A DNA stretch of 62,000 nucleotides from Neocallimastix lanati (nom. inval.) (GCA_016946835.1 JACVTC010000118.1:435001-497000); one strand, 5' to 3'; shown: positions 1-13,351, numbered from the stretch's first letter. The notes: generated by a model from the sequence alone, not told the origin. Program-made: numbers and translations.

Positions 1-66
<66 letters not shown>
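1..66. repeat. (AAT)n microsatellite in an ELG1 intron
   Basis: Pure trinucleotide tract from the window edge to about position 66. It lies downstream of the donor site at 147 on the minus strand, so it is probably inside an intron of the ELG1/ATAD5 gene whose remaining exons are outside the window. Confidence 0.9.
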
Positions 67-67
<1 letters not shown>

Positions 68-147
68 TTAATATTAATATAGTGTACATATAAATATATA
101 ATAAATTATTATACATTATTATATATATCATTTATAAATTTACTTAC

Positions 148-1153
148 TTTTACAAGTAAAATCTGATAGTGGTCTTAATCCTGGGGAGGATATTACAGAG
201 GAAGAAGGTGATAAAAAATCATTAATAGGATTATTATCATTTTTATTGCCTTTACGATTTCCCTTTTTATATTTTAAAAGCCAAGTAAGTGCACCACCTC
301 GATCATGAATCCCCCATTCATCAAAAATATCTACATTATAATTATTATTTAAATTTGTTAATTGTTGAGCTTCTGTCTCATAAAGTTTATTAAGTGAATA
401 ATAATAGAGTTGATTTTTTTCTTTCTCCATTTCCACAAGTTGATATTGTAACTGTTCATATTTGGATAAAAGCACATAATCGGGAATAGTTTGTATTAAG
501 GCTAAATCAGGTCTCATATGATGTCTTAAGTAATAATTATATATATTAATTAAATTTAAATCTATTCCCATAATTTGATCTAATGAAAGATGTTCCATAA
601 CAATTTCATTACTAAGTGGTTTAATTTTTGAATACTTATTATCATTCATATTTTTAGTATTCACTTTTGAACTAGCTTTGATATTATTCTCGGTTTTTTT
701 CATATCATTGACATTATCATTATCTTTATCATTATTTTTATCATCATTATTGGTATTAATATTGGTATTGGTATTGGTATTGGTATTATTGGTATTATTA
801 GTATTATCATCATCTTCATCGATATCTATAACAATAACATCATCATTTTTTTTTCCTTTTTCTTCAACTTTTTTAGATTGAATAATACTTGTAGATTTAT
901 CTAATTTCAATAAACGGAATTGCAATTGATTAAGAATTTGTCTAATATCATTGTTAAAAAGTTGACAGAAACTAATAATATCTCGAGGATCAATGAAATG
1001 ATTTTCCAGAAGACAAATATAAAATACATATGGGGTAATATCTTCGATTTTTGGCATTGTATAATCCTGAATACCCAGAGAAAAATATAAATTAGGTGGT
1101 ATTTGCAATAAATCATTTTTCAAAACATTTTCTAATTAAAAAAAAAAAAAAAA

Positions 1154-1220
<67 letters not shown>

Positions 1221-2009
1221 GAAAATAAAAAATAAATAAAAATAATTAATTAATTTTATTATATTATTATGAAATATTGAAAAAATAACTTAATAAATCA
1301 ACCTATAAAATCTATAATATATAATATATATATAAAAATTATAATAATAATAATAGTAAACAAACCATTTCCAGTAAGCATTATTGGTCTTTTTGTTGAT
1401 TTCATAATATTATAAACTGAAGCCCAAAAACCTTTATCTTGCTCCATTAAAATATCCACTTCTTCAAATACAATTAATAAATTAGTATTGAGTGGTGGAG
1501 AGGTCGGACTTGCTATAATATTTTTATTGGTTGTTGTAAGAGGCTTCAAAGCTTTTATGTTATCTTTTTTATTCCTATTCTTAGTATTTACATTAATCAT
1601 AATTAAAGTATTATCATTCTTATTTAATTCATTTTTATTATTAGCATTCTTATTAGATTCATTTTTATTATCATTTTTATTATCATTTTTATTATCATCT
1701 TTATTATCATTTTTATTATATTCATTTTTATCAGATTCATTTTTATCAGATTCATTTTTATCAGATTCATTTTTATCAGATTCATTTTTATCAGATTCAT
1801 TTTTATCAGATTCATTTTTATTAGATTCACTTTTATTAGATTCACTTTTATTAGATTCATTTTTATTAGATTCATTTATATTAGATTCATTTTTATTAGA
1901 TTCATTTTTATTAGATTCATTTTTATTAGATTCATTTTTATTAGATTCATTTTTATTAGATTTATTCTTAATAGATTCATTTTTATTATTATTATTCCTA
2001 TAAGATTTA

Positions 2010-2047
<38 letters not shown>

Positions 2048-2366
2048 ATAATAATTATGGATTTCATTATTCTTTTGACTATTTTTGTTGTCACTATTAT
2101 CTATTATTCCTTCTGATAAATTTATTTTCTCTAAATTATTATCATTACTTTTAACATCGCTTGTGTTTGATACTGATGAATCTTCTAAATCAATAATGTC
2201 TAATGTCTCTTTTTTATTATTTGCGGTATCATTACTTAATTTTCTTTTCTTTTTTCCAAAATAATTATTAATTAAATTTTTCTGAGTCTCTTCTGGAATA
2301 ACAACCTTTTTTGGTCTACCTCTTTTTCTAAAAAGATCTAAAAAATCATTAATAAAGTTATTTTAA

Positions 2367-2432
<66 letters not shown>

Positions 2433-5400
2433 TAATAAATATATATATATATAAATATTTGTTATTTTACAATAAAATACTAATAAAAATATTATTATTA
2501 ATTTTAATATTTATTATGAATAATAAAAAGTAATGTTAACACCGTATTATAATTAATTACCTTTTATTGGTGTTTCCTTTTTTGTTAAAGAATCTTTTTC
2601 CTCATTCTTTTCAATGGTACTTTCAGGGTTAATTTCATTAGTATTTTCATCAATATTAATAATATCTGATGATTGAGGGGGACTAGAGACAGTATAAGAA
2701 TTTTTCCTTTTTGGAGAATGTAATATCTTTTCAGACATTTGACTAACCGTATGACTTTGGGTTAAATCCCCAATAATATTCATTATATCCTTTCCTGATC
2801 TTTTAATACCAGGATAAATTTCTAAAACTTCAAAACCACATTCTAAAGCACAGGCTTGAATGGTGGATGACTTACCAGAGGCAGGAGGTCCAATCAAATA
2901 TAAAAATTTATCATCGTTAGTTTCAACAGGTTGAGAACCAAAAAGTGAATTATAATAATTTACTGGACTATAATCATAATAGCTCATACTTATATCATTC
3001 TCAGGATAATACGACGGATCAACACTTTTCTTTTTTCGTCCTCTTTTATTCGTTTCCTCTGGAATTTCAGGTTCAATAACTGCAGGTAATTCAATTTTAT
3101 CTATTTTCCAATTATTTAACCAATCGATAATTTCTTGTGCCTTATCTTTATTTGAGAGCACTTGGCTTGAATTTCTTGGTGAATATCTTTCAGTCCATAT
3201 AGAATCCATAAAAATATCCATAAATTTTGGATAACTATCATCAACTTCTTGAATATCTTGTGACATGTACATTGAAATATATTTTTTTAATAAATCATTG
3301 TTAAAGGCAAATTCTTTAAGATGCTTCCATGAATACGATATATTATTATCAGGGAATAAGATAGATAAAAACTTATTAAAATTAATATTAGGAAGTGCAT
3401 CTAATAGCTTAAAAGAAACATCACTACAATGATTAATTTTATTTTTTGAGATTTTCCTCATTCGATTAAATAGTTTCACTTCTATTAATTCTTTCTTATT
3501 TAAAATGGACACTAAAAAGTCATTTATATCCACATTAAATATATTAGATGAAGAATTTGAATCTGAATTTCCATCATTATCAATACTAATATCACTATTT
3601 TTTTCACTTTCATCATCAATATCTATGTAACTTGACTGATCATCATCTTCAGTCAATTCTGCCTTTGAATAGGTATTTTGAGAATCATCATTCATTTCAG
3701 AAAGTTTAACAGTATTTTGTGAATCATCATTCAATTCAGACAGTTTAACAGTATTTTGTGAATCACCAATTCCATAAATATTAGCTTTTATTAAAATAAT
3801 TTAAATATATATCAAAAAATTTAATAATATATTTAATAATTAAAATTTAATATGAATCTTGTTAGTATTTATAAATTCATTCAAATTATTTAATATTAAA
3901 CCAACCATATAACCAAAAAAAAAAATTAAAAAAACAAAAAATTACTACTATATTTTCATTAAAATATTACCTAAATCTTCAGTTGAAGAAGTTCTACTTG
4001 GCGATGAATACATATTATTTTCTTTATTAATATCAAGTTCATCTTGTGTGTCAATATTAACATTATTAGTTGTATTCATATTTAAATTTTTATTATTATT
4101 ATAATTATTATTATTATTATTACTATTATTATTATTACTATATACATGTGCGTTCCAATAAGTTGGATAGGCTGCTTCCATAAAAGTAGTTGGATATTCA
4201 ATAGCATTTTCTGTAAATGATTTCGATTTTGTGTTAATTAATGAATTATTTGATTCTTGTGAATTCATACTAGACTGCCTTGATGAAGTTCTTGCCAATT
4301 GGAAAAACGTATGAATTGCTTTACCTTGAGAAAACGATGAATGAAATTTATAACTTTCTTCTAAATCTTTACGTAACTTTTGTTGATTTAACTTTTGCAT
4401 CTTTAGCTGTTTTTGTTTAGATGTTAAAAAAAAGGAATCAGTATCTGAAATAGATAAAACTTGGGTTTCATTTTCATTATTTTCATTATTTTCATTATTT
4501 TCATTTATTTCATTTATTTCATTTACTTCATCAGATTTATTATTTTTACTAATATTTATATCTTTATTAGATAATGAATCCGAAACATCATTTTCGACAC
4601 TGATCATTGACTCTGATACCTTTTTTTTATTTTTATTAAATATTGAATATATTTTTTCTGATTCATTAATATTATTTTTACCGTCTTTCTCATTTTCATT
4701 ATCTATATTGTTTGAATTCTCTGATTTATTACTATTTTTTGTAATAAGAGATTTAATACTATTCGAAGTAGATTGTTTTTCTTCCTTGTTTGATTTTTTT
4801 TTCTTTATTAATTTAATTTTACTTTTCATTTTAGTATTTATTTCACCTTTTTCACTATCACTTTTAAAATCCTCATTTTCTCTTGTTATTTTTACCTTTT
4901 TCTTTAAAATATCTTTTTTACCATTTTCGCCATCTGCTTTATAAGAATCATTAAAACTATTACTTTTCTTTGCATGAGAAGGAACTGATGAATCTGGTGA
5001 GGTAATTTTTGCATTATTTTCATTATCATAATTTTCATAATAATCGTCTTTAATAGCATTAAAATCATAATTATAAAAACGTTCTTCAATTTTTTTTTCA
5101 CGTTTTTGCCGAGTTTTAATTTTTTCCTTCTCATATTCAGAATCTACAGTATTGTTATTATTTGATTTATTATTACTATGCTTTTTATGTCTTCCACGCT
5201 GATGATGTTTAACATTTAATTGACTAGTAATTTCAAGATATTCTTTCATAGTACTGTCTGAAATATATGAATGTCTAACCCTTTTAGAATGTCGCCGTGG
5301 TAATTCTGACTTATTATCGTTATCACTTTCTCGTTTCAATTTTTGTTGAGCTTTATGGTTCTCTTTTGAAAATTTTTCATCAACATTTTTATTTTCTTCA

Positions 5401-6539
5401 AAAATTTGGGATAATTCCTCTACTCTTTTACTTAAATTATCTTTTAAATTTCCACTTATTAAACCTTTATTATGATTTTCGTTATTAGCATTGGTATCAT
5501 TATTATTCCTAATATTATTATTTCCTATTTTATTATTTTTATCATTATCTGCATTATTAGAATTAGTATTCGTATTAGAATTTATATTAGTATTAATATT
5601 ATTATTAATATTACTATTAATATTACTATTTGCATTAGTATTAATATTAGAATTAGTATTAGTATTAATATTAATATTAGTATTAATATTAGTATTAGTA
5701 TTAGTAGTTGTAGTAGTAGCAGTAGTAGTTGTAACATTATTATTATTTGTAATACTGATATTATTAATTTCATATTCAATATGATTATTCTCAGATATGA
5801 AAGTTGATAATGAGCTTTGTTCATCAAATTCTTCTAAAATTTGTGACTGCTGTTGATTAAATTTTTCACCGAATTCACCTGTAATTTCTAAATATCCTCT
5901 CAATGTATTTTCAGGTATAACATTATGACGTTTTCTTGTTGATCGACGCTTTTGAGGCTGTTCTTTATTTTCATTTTTTACCGATATAAAATCTGTCATA
6001 TTTTTTTGGTCATGTTTCCTTTCCTTTTTAGGATGTTTATCATGTTTATGATTTTCCGTATCAGTATTATTAGTAAATTCAGTTTTTTGATTAATATTTG
6101 TGACATTTTCAAAATTAGATTTTTCAATTACTTTCTTATTATCATCATTTAATACATCATTCACCATAGAATCATCCTTATTTAAAGATAATAATTCTTG
6201 TTCATACAACTGATCAAGTATATTTGGTTCTGATTTTGAAATATTTTTTGATTCTATATTTCCAGTAATTTCAAGAAATTTTTTCATTCGCTCTTCTGGA
6301 ATTCTTGAATGACGAACTCTTGTGGAACGACGTCTAATTGGTTCAGTATTAGAATGATTATCATAATTATTATCATAATTTTTATTATTATTATTATTAT
6401 TATTGACTGTATCTGTACTAATTGTCGCAATAGAAGAAGTAGTTGTTATTTTGTCTGTTAAAATTTCATTATTTGAATTTGATATATTTTTTTCTTCCAT
6501 ATCGTTATTATTTGAATTAATTTTAGAAAATTCATTCAT
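148..6539 (-). CDS. ELG1: ELG1/ATAD5-like PCNA-unloading RFC-like ATPase, 3' end outside window
   Basis: Large subunit of the RFC-like complex that unloads PCNA from DNA after replication (family knowledge). Exons in coding order: 6539-3971, 3784-2561, 2337-1366, 1131-148; all junctions are GT-AG and phases agree, giving about 1,916 codons before the gene leaves the window. Exon 1 is low-complexity, with three copies of an 'RRSTRxRHSxIPE...FLEITG' motif and 'KAIHTFF' near its end. Exon 2 carries 'WTERYSPRNSSQVL' and the Walker A loop 'GPPASGKSST'. Exon 3 begins with an AT-hook-like 'KRGRPKK', then Asn/Lys repeats, then Walker B 'LIVFEEVDIL' and 'STKRPIMLTGN'. Exon 4 continues the AAA+ lid with 'FCQLFNNDIRQILNQLQF'. 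The order and the long Walker A to Walker B insert match ATAD5 rather than Rfc1. The start is the first ATG of the open frame; an upstream exon cannot be excluded. Confidence 0.9.
1155..1217. repeat. (AAT)n tract in ELG1 intron 3
   Basis: Trinucleotide run next to a poly(A) stretch, inside the intron between 1132 and 1365 of the ELG1 model. Confidence 0.85.
1645..1990 (-). repeat. 15-bp coding minisatellite (SNKNE/SDKNE) in ELG1
   Basis: About twenty tandem 15-bp units on the minus strand encode the pentapeptide SNKNE, with SDKNE variants clustered in the middle. The frame stays open through the whole array and joins the Walker B segment, so the array is translated. The unit length is a multiple of three, so copy-number change would not break the gene. 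Confidence 0.85.
2365..2432. repeat. (AAT)n tract in ELG1 intron 2
   Basis: Trinucleotide run inside the intron 2338-2560 of the ELG1 model, close to the acceptor of exon 3. Confidence 0.85.
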
Positions 6540-9060
6540 ATTTACTAAATACCTGTTTAAAACTATATTAAAAATAAAAATATAATAACTCTAATAATAA
6601 TAATATAATATAATTATCGTTCCTAATGATATAATATGATTATTTAAATTATTATTAATTTATGTACATAAAAATATATATTTATATTATGAGTTCATTA
6701 ATAAAATATTTATATTAATAGCTTATTATCCAACTTATTATCAAATTTTATTAAATAAATTTAAAATTTATATTCATATTGTATATCAAATTTCAAAATT
6801 TATTATAAAATTTTGAAAAAGTTAATTTCTCATTAAAATTAATTATATGCAAGTTTACTTTCTCCTTTTAAAAAAAATGTATTATTTTTAGTAATTCCTA
6901 AATTTTTAAAAATATATAAATAAATATGAATACATAAAAATAATTAGTGATATATTTTACTTTAATATATATTTTTAATTTATTAAAAATTAAATATATA
7001 TATATATATATATTATATCCAATATCTTTTAAAAATAGTGATTAATGCTTTCATTTAATATTTTCAAACTTTTTAACTTTAAATAAAATATATAAATTTT
7101 AATTTTAATTATATAATTTCTTCTAATTTAACTTTTTTCACAAAAAATAAAAAAAAAAAAAAAAAAAAAAACTGTAAAATTTCTCTATGTATAAATAATA
7201 TAACATATACAACTTTAGTAATTGTATTAAAAAATAATAATAATAGCAAAATACTTCTTTTCAAAATTTACAACAATATATGTAAAAAAAATTAATTAAA
7301 GTGCAATAACTTGAATACTTTCATTATATAAAAAATATTTGCTGTATGTATTGCTTTTTGATAATTATTAAAAGGTAAAAATATGAATAAAACATAAAAT
7401 ATCTATATATATAATATATTATAATATAACAATATTATATAAAAGGATGAAAAATAGTTATATGTATTTAATTTTTTATGTATAAAAATTTTACTGTAAA
7501 TTTTGCAATATACGAATAAATTTCAAAAAACCAAAAAAAAAAAAAAAAAAATTATTCAATTATATATATATATATTAAAAATTAAATTGAATTTAAAATG
7601 TTTATAATATTATATAAAAATAATATATTACATTATACAAATTTTAGAAGTATAAAATATGAAATTCATAATTATGAATTATACATTTAAAATGGGAAAA
7701 CCAGATAAAGAAAAAAAGGAAGAATAAAACAAAAAAAAAAAAAAAAAAAAGAAGAAGAAAAAGAAAAAGAAAAAAAAATATTATATTTTAATTATGTTAA
7801 AACTAAAGTTAAGATTTTCATAAAAAAATTTATATATACTAATGTAATCTAATTTATAATATACAAAAAAATTTTTTTATTAAATTAATAATTCATTAAT
7901 TCTTTTTATTATATTATTATGTTTATTATTATTATTTAATATTTCATATAAATTAATAAATTTCATTGTCCATAAAAAAATTTTAATATAAAAACTATAA
8001 TGAATATTTTGATCAAATTTTATTATATTCGTAAATTACAAAATTCTATGTTAATAAGTATTATATAATAATTTTATTTTCCATTAATTAAAATGTTTTT
8101 TTTTTTTGAAATTTTTTATAATACTAATATTTATTTAAACTTAACTAAAATTTTACATTTTCAAATATATTAAAAATGATAATAATAATATCCATTTTAT
8201 TCATTAATAGATATATAAAATAATTTTAATATTATATAATATGTATATATTTATATTATATATATTAACAATATTTACAAAAAATATATATTATAGTTTT
8301 ATTAATACATAAAAAAAAATTTTTGTTAAAATTATTACATATACAAAAAAAAAGGAAATATTATAATTTTATTATTAATTTTATAAATAAAATAAATAAA
8401 ATTTTTTTCAAAATTAGAAAAAAAATTAATGACGATTATTTCTTTAGTTAATATAATATTTATTGAATGAAATTATAATTAAAAATATCAAAATTACATT
8501 ATTCTCTCTAAATATATTAATTAATCAAAAATATAAATATATATATATTCTTAAAAAAATAATAAAAAAAATTTATAAGAATTCAGTTAGAATTTATAAA
8601 TCTCTAAGACTTTAAATAATATAAATAGTTATATATATATTTACTTTTTCAGGCATCAAAAATTACAATTAATATAAAATAATTATTATCAGCTTTTCAT
8701 AATATATAATTTATATTTTTAAAATTTTAATATAAATTATATAAATTTTTTTTTTCTGAAAAAAAAAATATATATATGTGTATATAATAATGTTAGTTTA
8801 ATAAACATAATATTTATTGATTAAGTTATAAAGTTGTTGCCATCAATTCAATTTATTTCAAAAGTAAAATCTGTATTTATAATAAAACTTGATGCAATTG
8901 CCTTTTTTTTTTTTATTTGGAAAAATTATTACATAAACTCTAATAATTTTATTGATTTATATAATTTTTTATTTATTTATGAAAATTTTAAATAATGGTT
9001 TTATGATGTAAATTAAAATCATATATTAGAAATTTAATAAAATAAAATAAAGAAATAGCA
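6540..9060. other. AT-rich intergenic spacer upstream of ELG1
   Basis: About 2.5 kb of nearly pure A/T with several poly(A) and (AT)n runs. I see no open frame, conserved peptide or RNA gene. The first few hundred bases should hold the promoter of the minus-strand ELG1 gene, but no individual element can be named. Confidence 0.6.
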
Positions 9061-9360
9061 TATGTTAAGTGGATAAAGGGATAGTGTCTAAAATATCCTT
9101 CGAATCAAAAGAAATATCATTAAGATATTAAAATTCCACAGATTTGTTGTTTAAAAAATAATTATTAACTTTTTAAAAAAGATGTACTTTAAGAACTAGT
9201 AATAGATGTTCTTCTCTGTCATGTTGTTAGACGTTAAATCTCTTATTTATGAATGATTTTTACTATACCTATAAGTAACTCAAAAGAATTACTGATGAGT
9301 TGTACAGTAATAGTTAGGTAATCTTATAAGTTGACTGACCTTTGCAAACTAGATCAATAC
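9061..9360. other. Unassigned island of higher complexity
   Basis: About 300 bp with visibly higher G+C and sequence complexity than the flanks. No long open frame on either strand and no match I recognise. It lies just beyond the 3' end of the LINE relic at 9525, so it may be another decayed repeat. Confidence 0.3.
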
Positions 9361-9524
9361 TATTTGAAAGATTAAATTTGATTATTTAAAAAAATTGATT
9401 TATGGTTTAAATTGCTTATATTTAGTACTAAATAAATAAATAAATATGATAAAAAATTTCCCTTATTAATGTCCCTTTTTCAATTATAATATGTCATGAA
9501 ATCATAAATTTATTTTTTTTTTAG

Positions 9525-11260
9525 ACTAGGAATAAATTTATTTAATAATATTTATTAAAAAAAAAAAAAGCATAAAAATAAAATACACGAAATTTTTTAC
9601 ATTAATATTAAAAAACTGCTTTATATGTTTCCAGAACGAAATGACCTCTAATTCTTCCTAATTATCGATGGTAACTCCATGTAAATAAAAATCATTCGAA
9701 TCTGTTTAAAAATTTCTTATTTTTCTTATCGTTTCGGCGTCAACGCTTTTGATAAAGGTATGTCTTATGGTATTCAAATTGATCATATTTTAAATCACTA
9801 ATTACAATAGACATAATATTAATATTAATATGGAATTCCTCAAACCTAATAAAATATGAAATAGGGAAAGAAGACTCTCTCAAAAATGATTGAAAGATAT
9901 CATTAATATAATGCTTTATTTCCCTAGGGCTGATCTTTAAAATTTCATATACTGCATTTTGGTCAAGAAGGAGATACAGTACATAAAATCTAATATTTTC
10001 ATCAAAGTCTTCCTCTTTGTCATCAGCAATATTTAAATGATTTCTTATGAACAATCAAAGAATAATTTATACAATTTTCATCAGCAAAATAAATGAATTG
10101 TTACCTAAATTCTTCAAATTTTGAACATAAAAGTATTCAATGTGTATGATGTCACTTTCACCACAACTATGCAGCATGTTGGGTAAATAATCTTCTAATA
10201 CCAATTTGCTTTAATATAAGATTTCACATCAAATATAAATCCACATTTAATTCGTCCAATCCAAAAAAAAAAAAATCCAAGAGACGTTGAATAAAAATTT
10301 TAAAACCAAATTTAAACTTCTTGTATTTAATTGATTAATTGATCTAATCGCAAGGATACTTAAATAATGAACACTTTCCCAGTAAAACTTCGGTATTTTT
10401 TCAGAAAATTCATTATTATGATTAAGTATTCTTAATCTATGTGCTTTTTTTCATGAGTAATGCGCAAGTGTTGGAATACTTTTATGCGAAATAATACAAG
10501 AAGATTTTTTCCAATTTATAAAGCATAAATTCATCGCCTTAGTACAAAAACTAGCTATAGGAAGTATACAAAGTCCTTAGACATATTATTAATAGTAGTA
10601 TCGGAGGTTTTATTGTTAAACCCAAAACTCCAAAACAAGCCTCTATTAAAAGTAGTTTGAACTTTTTCAGTGTTCTTTTTATTTTATCCTAGAAATGGTG
10701 CAAAGTAAAAAACTAAACTAAGGACAAAAGAATTAGAATACGAGTTTTAAAGTAGAAAGGTATAAAAAGGTACGTTCCTATTGTTTAAAAATTCAAAAAA
10801 AAAAAAGTTAACTGTATAATTCATTTTACTGTTCATCCTAGAAATAATAGGCTCTATATTCAATGATTTATTGTATAGTGTTTCAAGATATATATTAATT
10901 AGTACTTGGAAGATAATTCATGCCAAACTTAAATGTAGGATTTTCATAATGTTTTGAAGGTATAAAGTTCTTTGGTTTAACAACAAGTGTAGCGCATTTA
11001 CTAATTCCAAAAGTCATTTCACGTGGAGAAGAAAAATTGTTTAGTATTCCTTTCCAAAAATTTTCATTTGGACTATAACCGGTGATATCAGAATTAAATT
11101 CTTCATTGTGTTCTATAAAACAGTAGAACTGATCTTCTTTTGATACTAAACTATTACCAACTTTATCTTTAATGTACACGAGTGATTGGAAAGAGAGTTT
11201 AAGAAGGATTACATATTTTGTTAATTCCAAGTCAAACACAATGTATTGAATCAAATTTTT
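9525..11260 (-). mobile_element. Decayed LINE (non-LTR retrotransposon) copy A
   Basis: Read on the minus strand in shifting frames, the segment spells parts of a non-LTR reverse transcriptase ORF: 'MTFGISKCATLVVKP' (10985-11030 area), 'LEPIISRMNSKM' (10840 area), 'YFAPFLG' and 'TEKVQTTFNRGLFW' (10600-10700), then a C-terminal part with 'MLHSCGESDIIHIEY' (10130-10180), resembling the cysteine/histidine region that ends many such ORFs. Many stops and frameshifts separate these blocks. The 5' end is truncated near 11260; the last 180 bp match a fragment at 23075-23265, and 10330-11240 matches 27640-28300 in the same order. Short open stretches at 9740-10054 and 10895-11254 are remnants, not genes. 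The motif match comes from memory of similar elements in gut fungi and Glomeromycota. Confidence 0.8.
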
Positions 11261-12183
11261 AAATAGAATTATTTTATTATTTATCTTAATATTAATGACA
11301 TAATAATAAAGTACTCTGTACTCCTTGGAGAGATTATAGAATTCATGAAATTATGAAGATAAAAGGATAATAATTATTTTTTTTTTTTTTTAGAGTATGC
11401 CATAATTAAAATATTAAAATTTCTTTATAATAATTTATTAAATATAATTCTAACTACTGAAATTAATATTTCATTTTATTTACATTAATCCTTATTAACA
11501 TTAGACTAAAAATCCTATAAAATTTTTATTTCATAAATTAATAATAATACAAATTCCTATATATTAATATAAAATTTTTATTTTATAAAATCTTATACAT
11601 ATTATTAAAATCTACCTTCTACATTTACAATTTTAGTTCTTTTAATATTCTCCAATATAATAAAATAAATTTTTTATTTTACAAAATTTTATACATAATC
11701 CTAAAAACCGCCTTTTACATTTTAGTTCTTTTTATATTCTAACTATTCCATATATAACTATAAATGTTATTAATTTTTTATTTTAATTTAACTTCATATT
11801 AGTAAGCCTTTATCCATACCACTAAATAATTAATACTATATTTTAAAATTTTAAACCATTAATAAATTATTGTTATTATAAGCAATTCATAAATAATTTC
11901 GTTCATCATTACTAAACGCATCATTGTTACAAATATTTCAGTAATATTAATTCTACACATATTTATGAGGTACTTTTTGTTTTTTATTCAACAATTTATT
12001 TTAATTCAATTTGTTGATTATACTCTAAATTTTGTTTTTATACACAAAATTATCATGTAGCTTTACATTAATAATTTGACATTAATTAATTTAAGCAGAG
12101 TTGGCGTTCATCTATTAATTATTTTAAATAATTATTTAAAATTTAAATTAATATATCATTAATATCGCTTCATTAATTAAACT
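11261..12183. other. AT-rich spacer with a diverged tandem duplication
   Basis: No gene seen. Around 11565-11665 and 11665-11760 two segments of roughly 95 bp share the same order of words (TTTATTTTA..AAAAT, TTATACATA, CTTCTACATT or CTTTTACATT, TTTTAGTTCTTTT), so they look like an old tandem duplication. The part next to 12184 is the presumed 3' UTR of the eS30 gene. Confidence 0.5.
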
Positions 12184-12728
12184 TTAATTAGTATTTATTT
12201 TAGTATTAACCTTTCTCTTTCCGAAGGCAGCAGCAGTATTGACGAAACGACGAGTGTAAAGAAGTCTCTTCTTGGCACGTCCGGTCTTAGCCTTCTTCTT
12301 TGGTTGTTTGTCGACCTTTGGGGTTTGACCCTTAACCTTACCAGCACGAGCTAATGATCCGTGAACTTTACCCTATTTATTATATTAATGAATTAATAAA
12401 AATTATTATTTTTATTCTTATTTCATCATTTCATCCTCAACAGTTACTATTATTATTTTATCTACACAATATCAATTTCTAGTTAATCAACAATATCCCA
12501 ATATTAAATCTTGTTAACCCATCATTATAATAATAAACTAGTATTTTAATATATAACACTAATTAATCCATCAATAAATTATTATCTATATATAAAATTT
12601 ACTTTACACGAATACATATATAACAGAATTAATTTATTATATACAATTATTACTTCAAATTTAACATAATCATTATACATTCCATAAACCATTATTCATT
12701 ATTCATCATTCATCAAAACCCTTACCAT
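12184..12728 (-). CDS. RPS30: 40S ribosomal protein eS30
   Basis: Small-subunit ribosomal protein. Exon 1 contributes only the start codon (12728-12726, followed directly by the donor GTAAGG); exon 2 is 12372-12184. The junction gives [20 protein letters not shown], and later '[15 protein letters not shown]' and 'FGKRK', the hallmark eS30 residues. Length is 63 aa, as in yeast, with no ubiquitin-like fusion of the kind animals have. The intron is 353 bp, long for this window. Exon 2 is distinctly more GC-rich and uses C-ending codons more than neighbouring genes, as expected for a highly expressed ribosomal protein gene. Confidence 0.95.
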
Positions 12729-12895
12729 TTTATCTTAATAATCTATTTAGAGTTATGAGTTGAAAGAGAGAACTAAAAATTAAGAAAAAATAAATCATTA
12801 TACATAGACAATATTGGTTTGGAAAATGTATGTATTCACCAATCAGATTAATGCAATTTTAATATTTATTTCTTGATTTATTCATTTAGTAATTA
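12729..12895. promoter_or_regulatory. eS30 upstream region
   Basis: AT-rich region directly upstream of the eS30 start codon, which should contain its promoter and 5' UTR. No TATA box or other motif can be assigned against the A/T background. Confidence 0.3.
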
Positions 12896-13270
12896 TTTTA
12901 TATTATTATTTATTTATTATTTTTATTTATTATTTATTATTTATTATTTATTATTTATTATTTATTAGTTATTATTTATTAGTTATTATTTATTATTTAT
13001 TATTTATTATTTATTATTTATTATTTATTATTTATTATTTATTATTTATTATTTATTATTTATTATTTATTATTTATTATTTATTATTTATTATTTATTA
13101 TTTATTATTTATTATTTATTATTTATTATTTATTATTTATTATTTATATTTATTATTTATTATTTATTATTTATTATTTATTATTTATTATTTATTATTT
13201 ATTATTTATTATTTATTATTTATTATTTATTATTTATTATTTATTATTTATTATTTATTATTAATTAATT
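12896..13270. repeat. (TTATTTA)n heptanucleotide satellite
   Basis: About fifty tandem copies of a 7-bp unit, followed to about 13460 by (TTTA)n and (TTTTA)n variants. The same heptamer in reverse complement forms the array at 48350-48600. Confidence 0.9.
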
Positions 13271-13306
13271 ATTTATTTATTTATTAATTATTATTTATTA
13301 TTAATT

Positions 13307-13351
<45 letters not shown>

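Noticed and set aside
9740-10054. Independent 104-aa gene
   Set aside because: Lies at the expected position of the C-terminal part of the LINE ORF in copy A, with decay on both sides.
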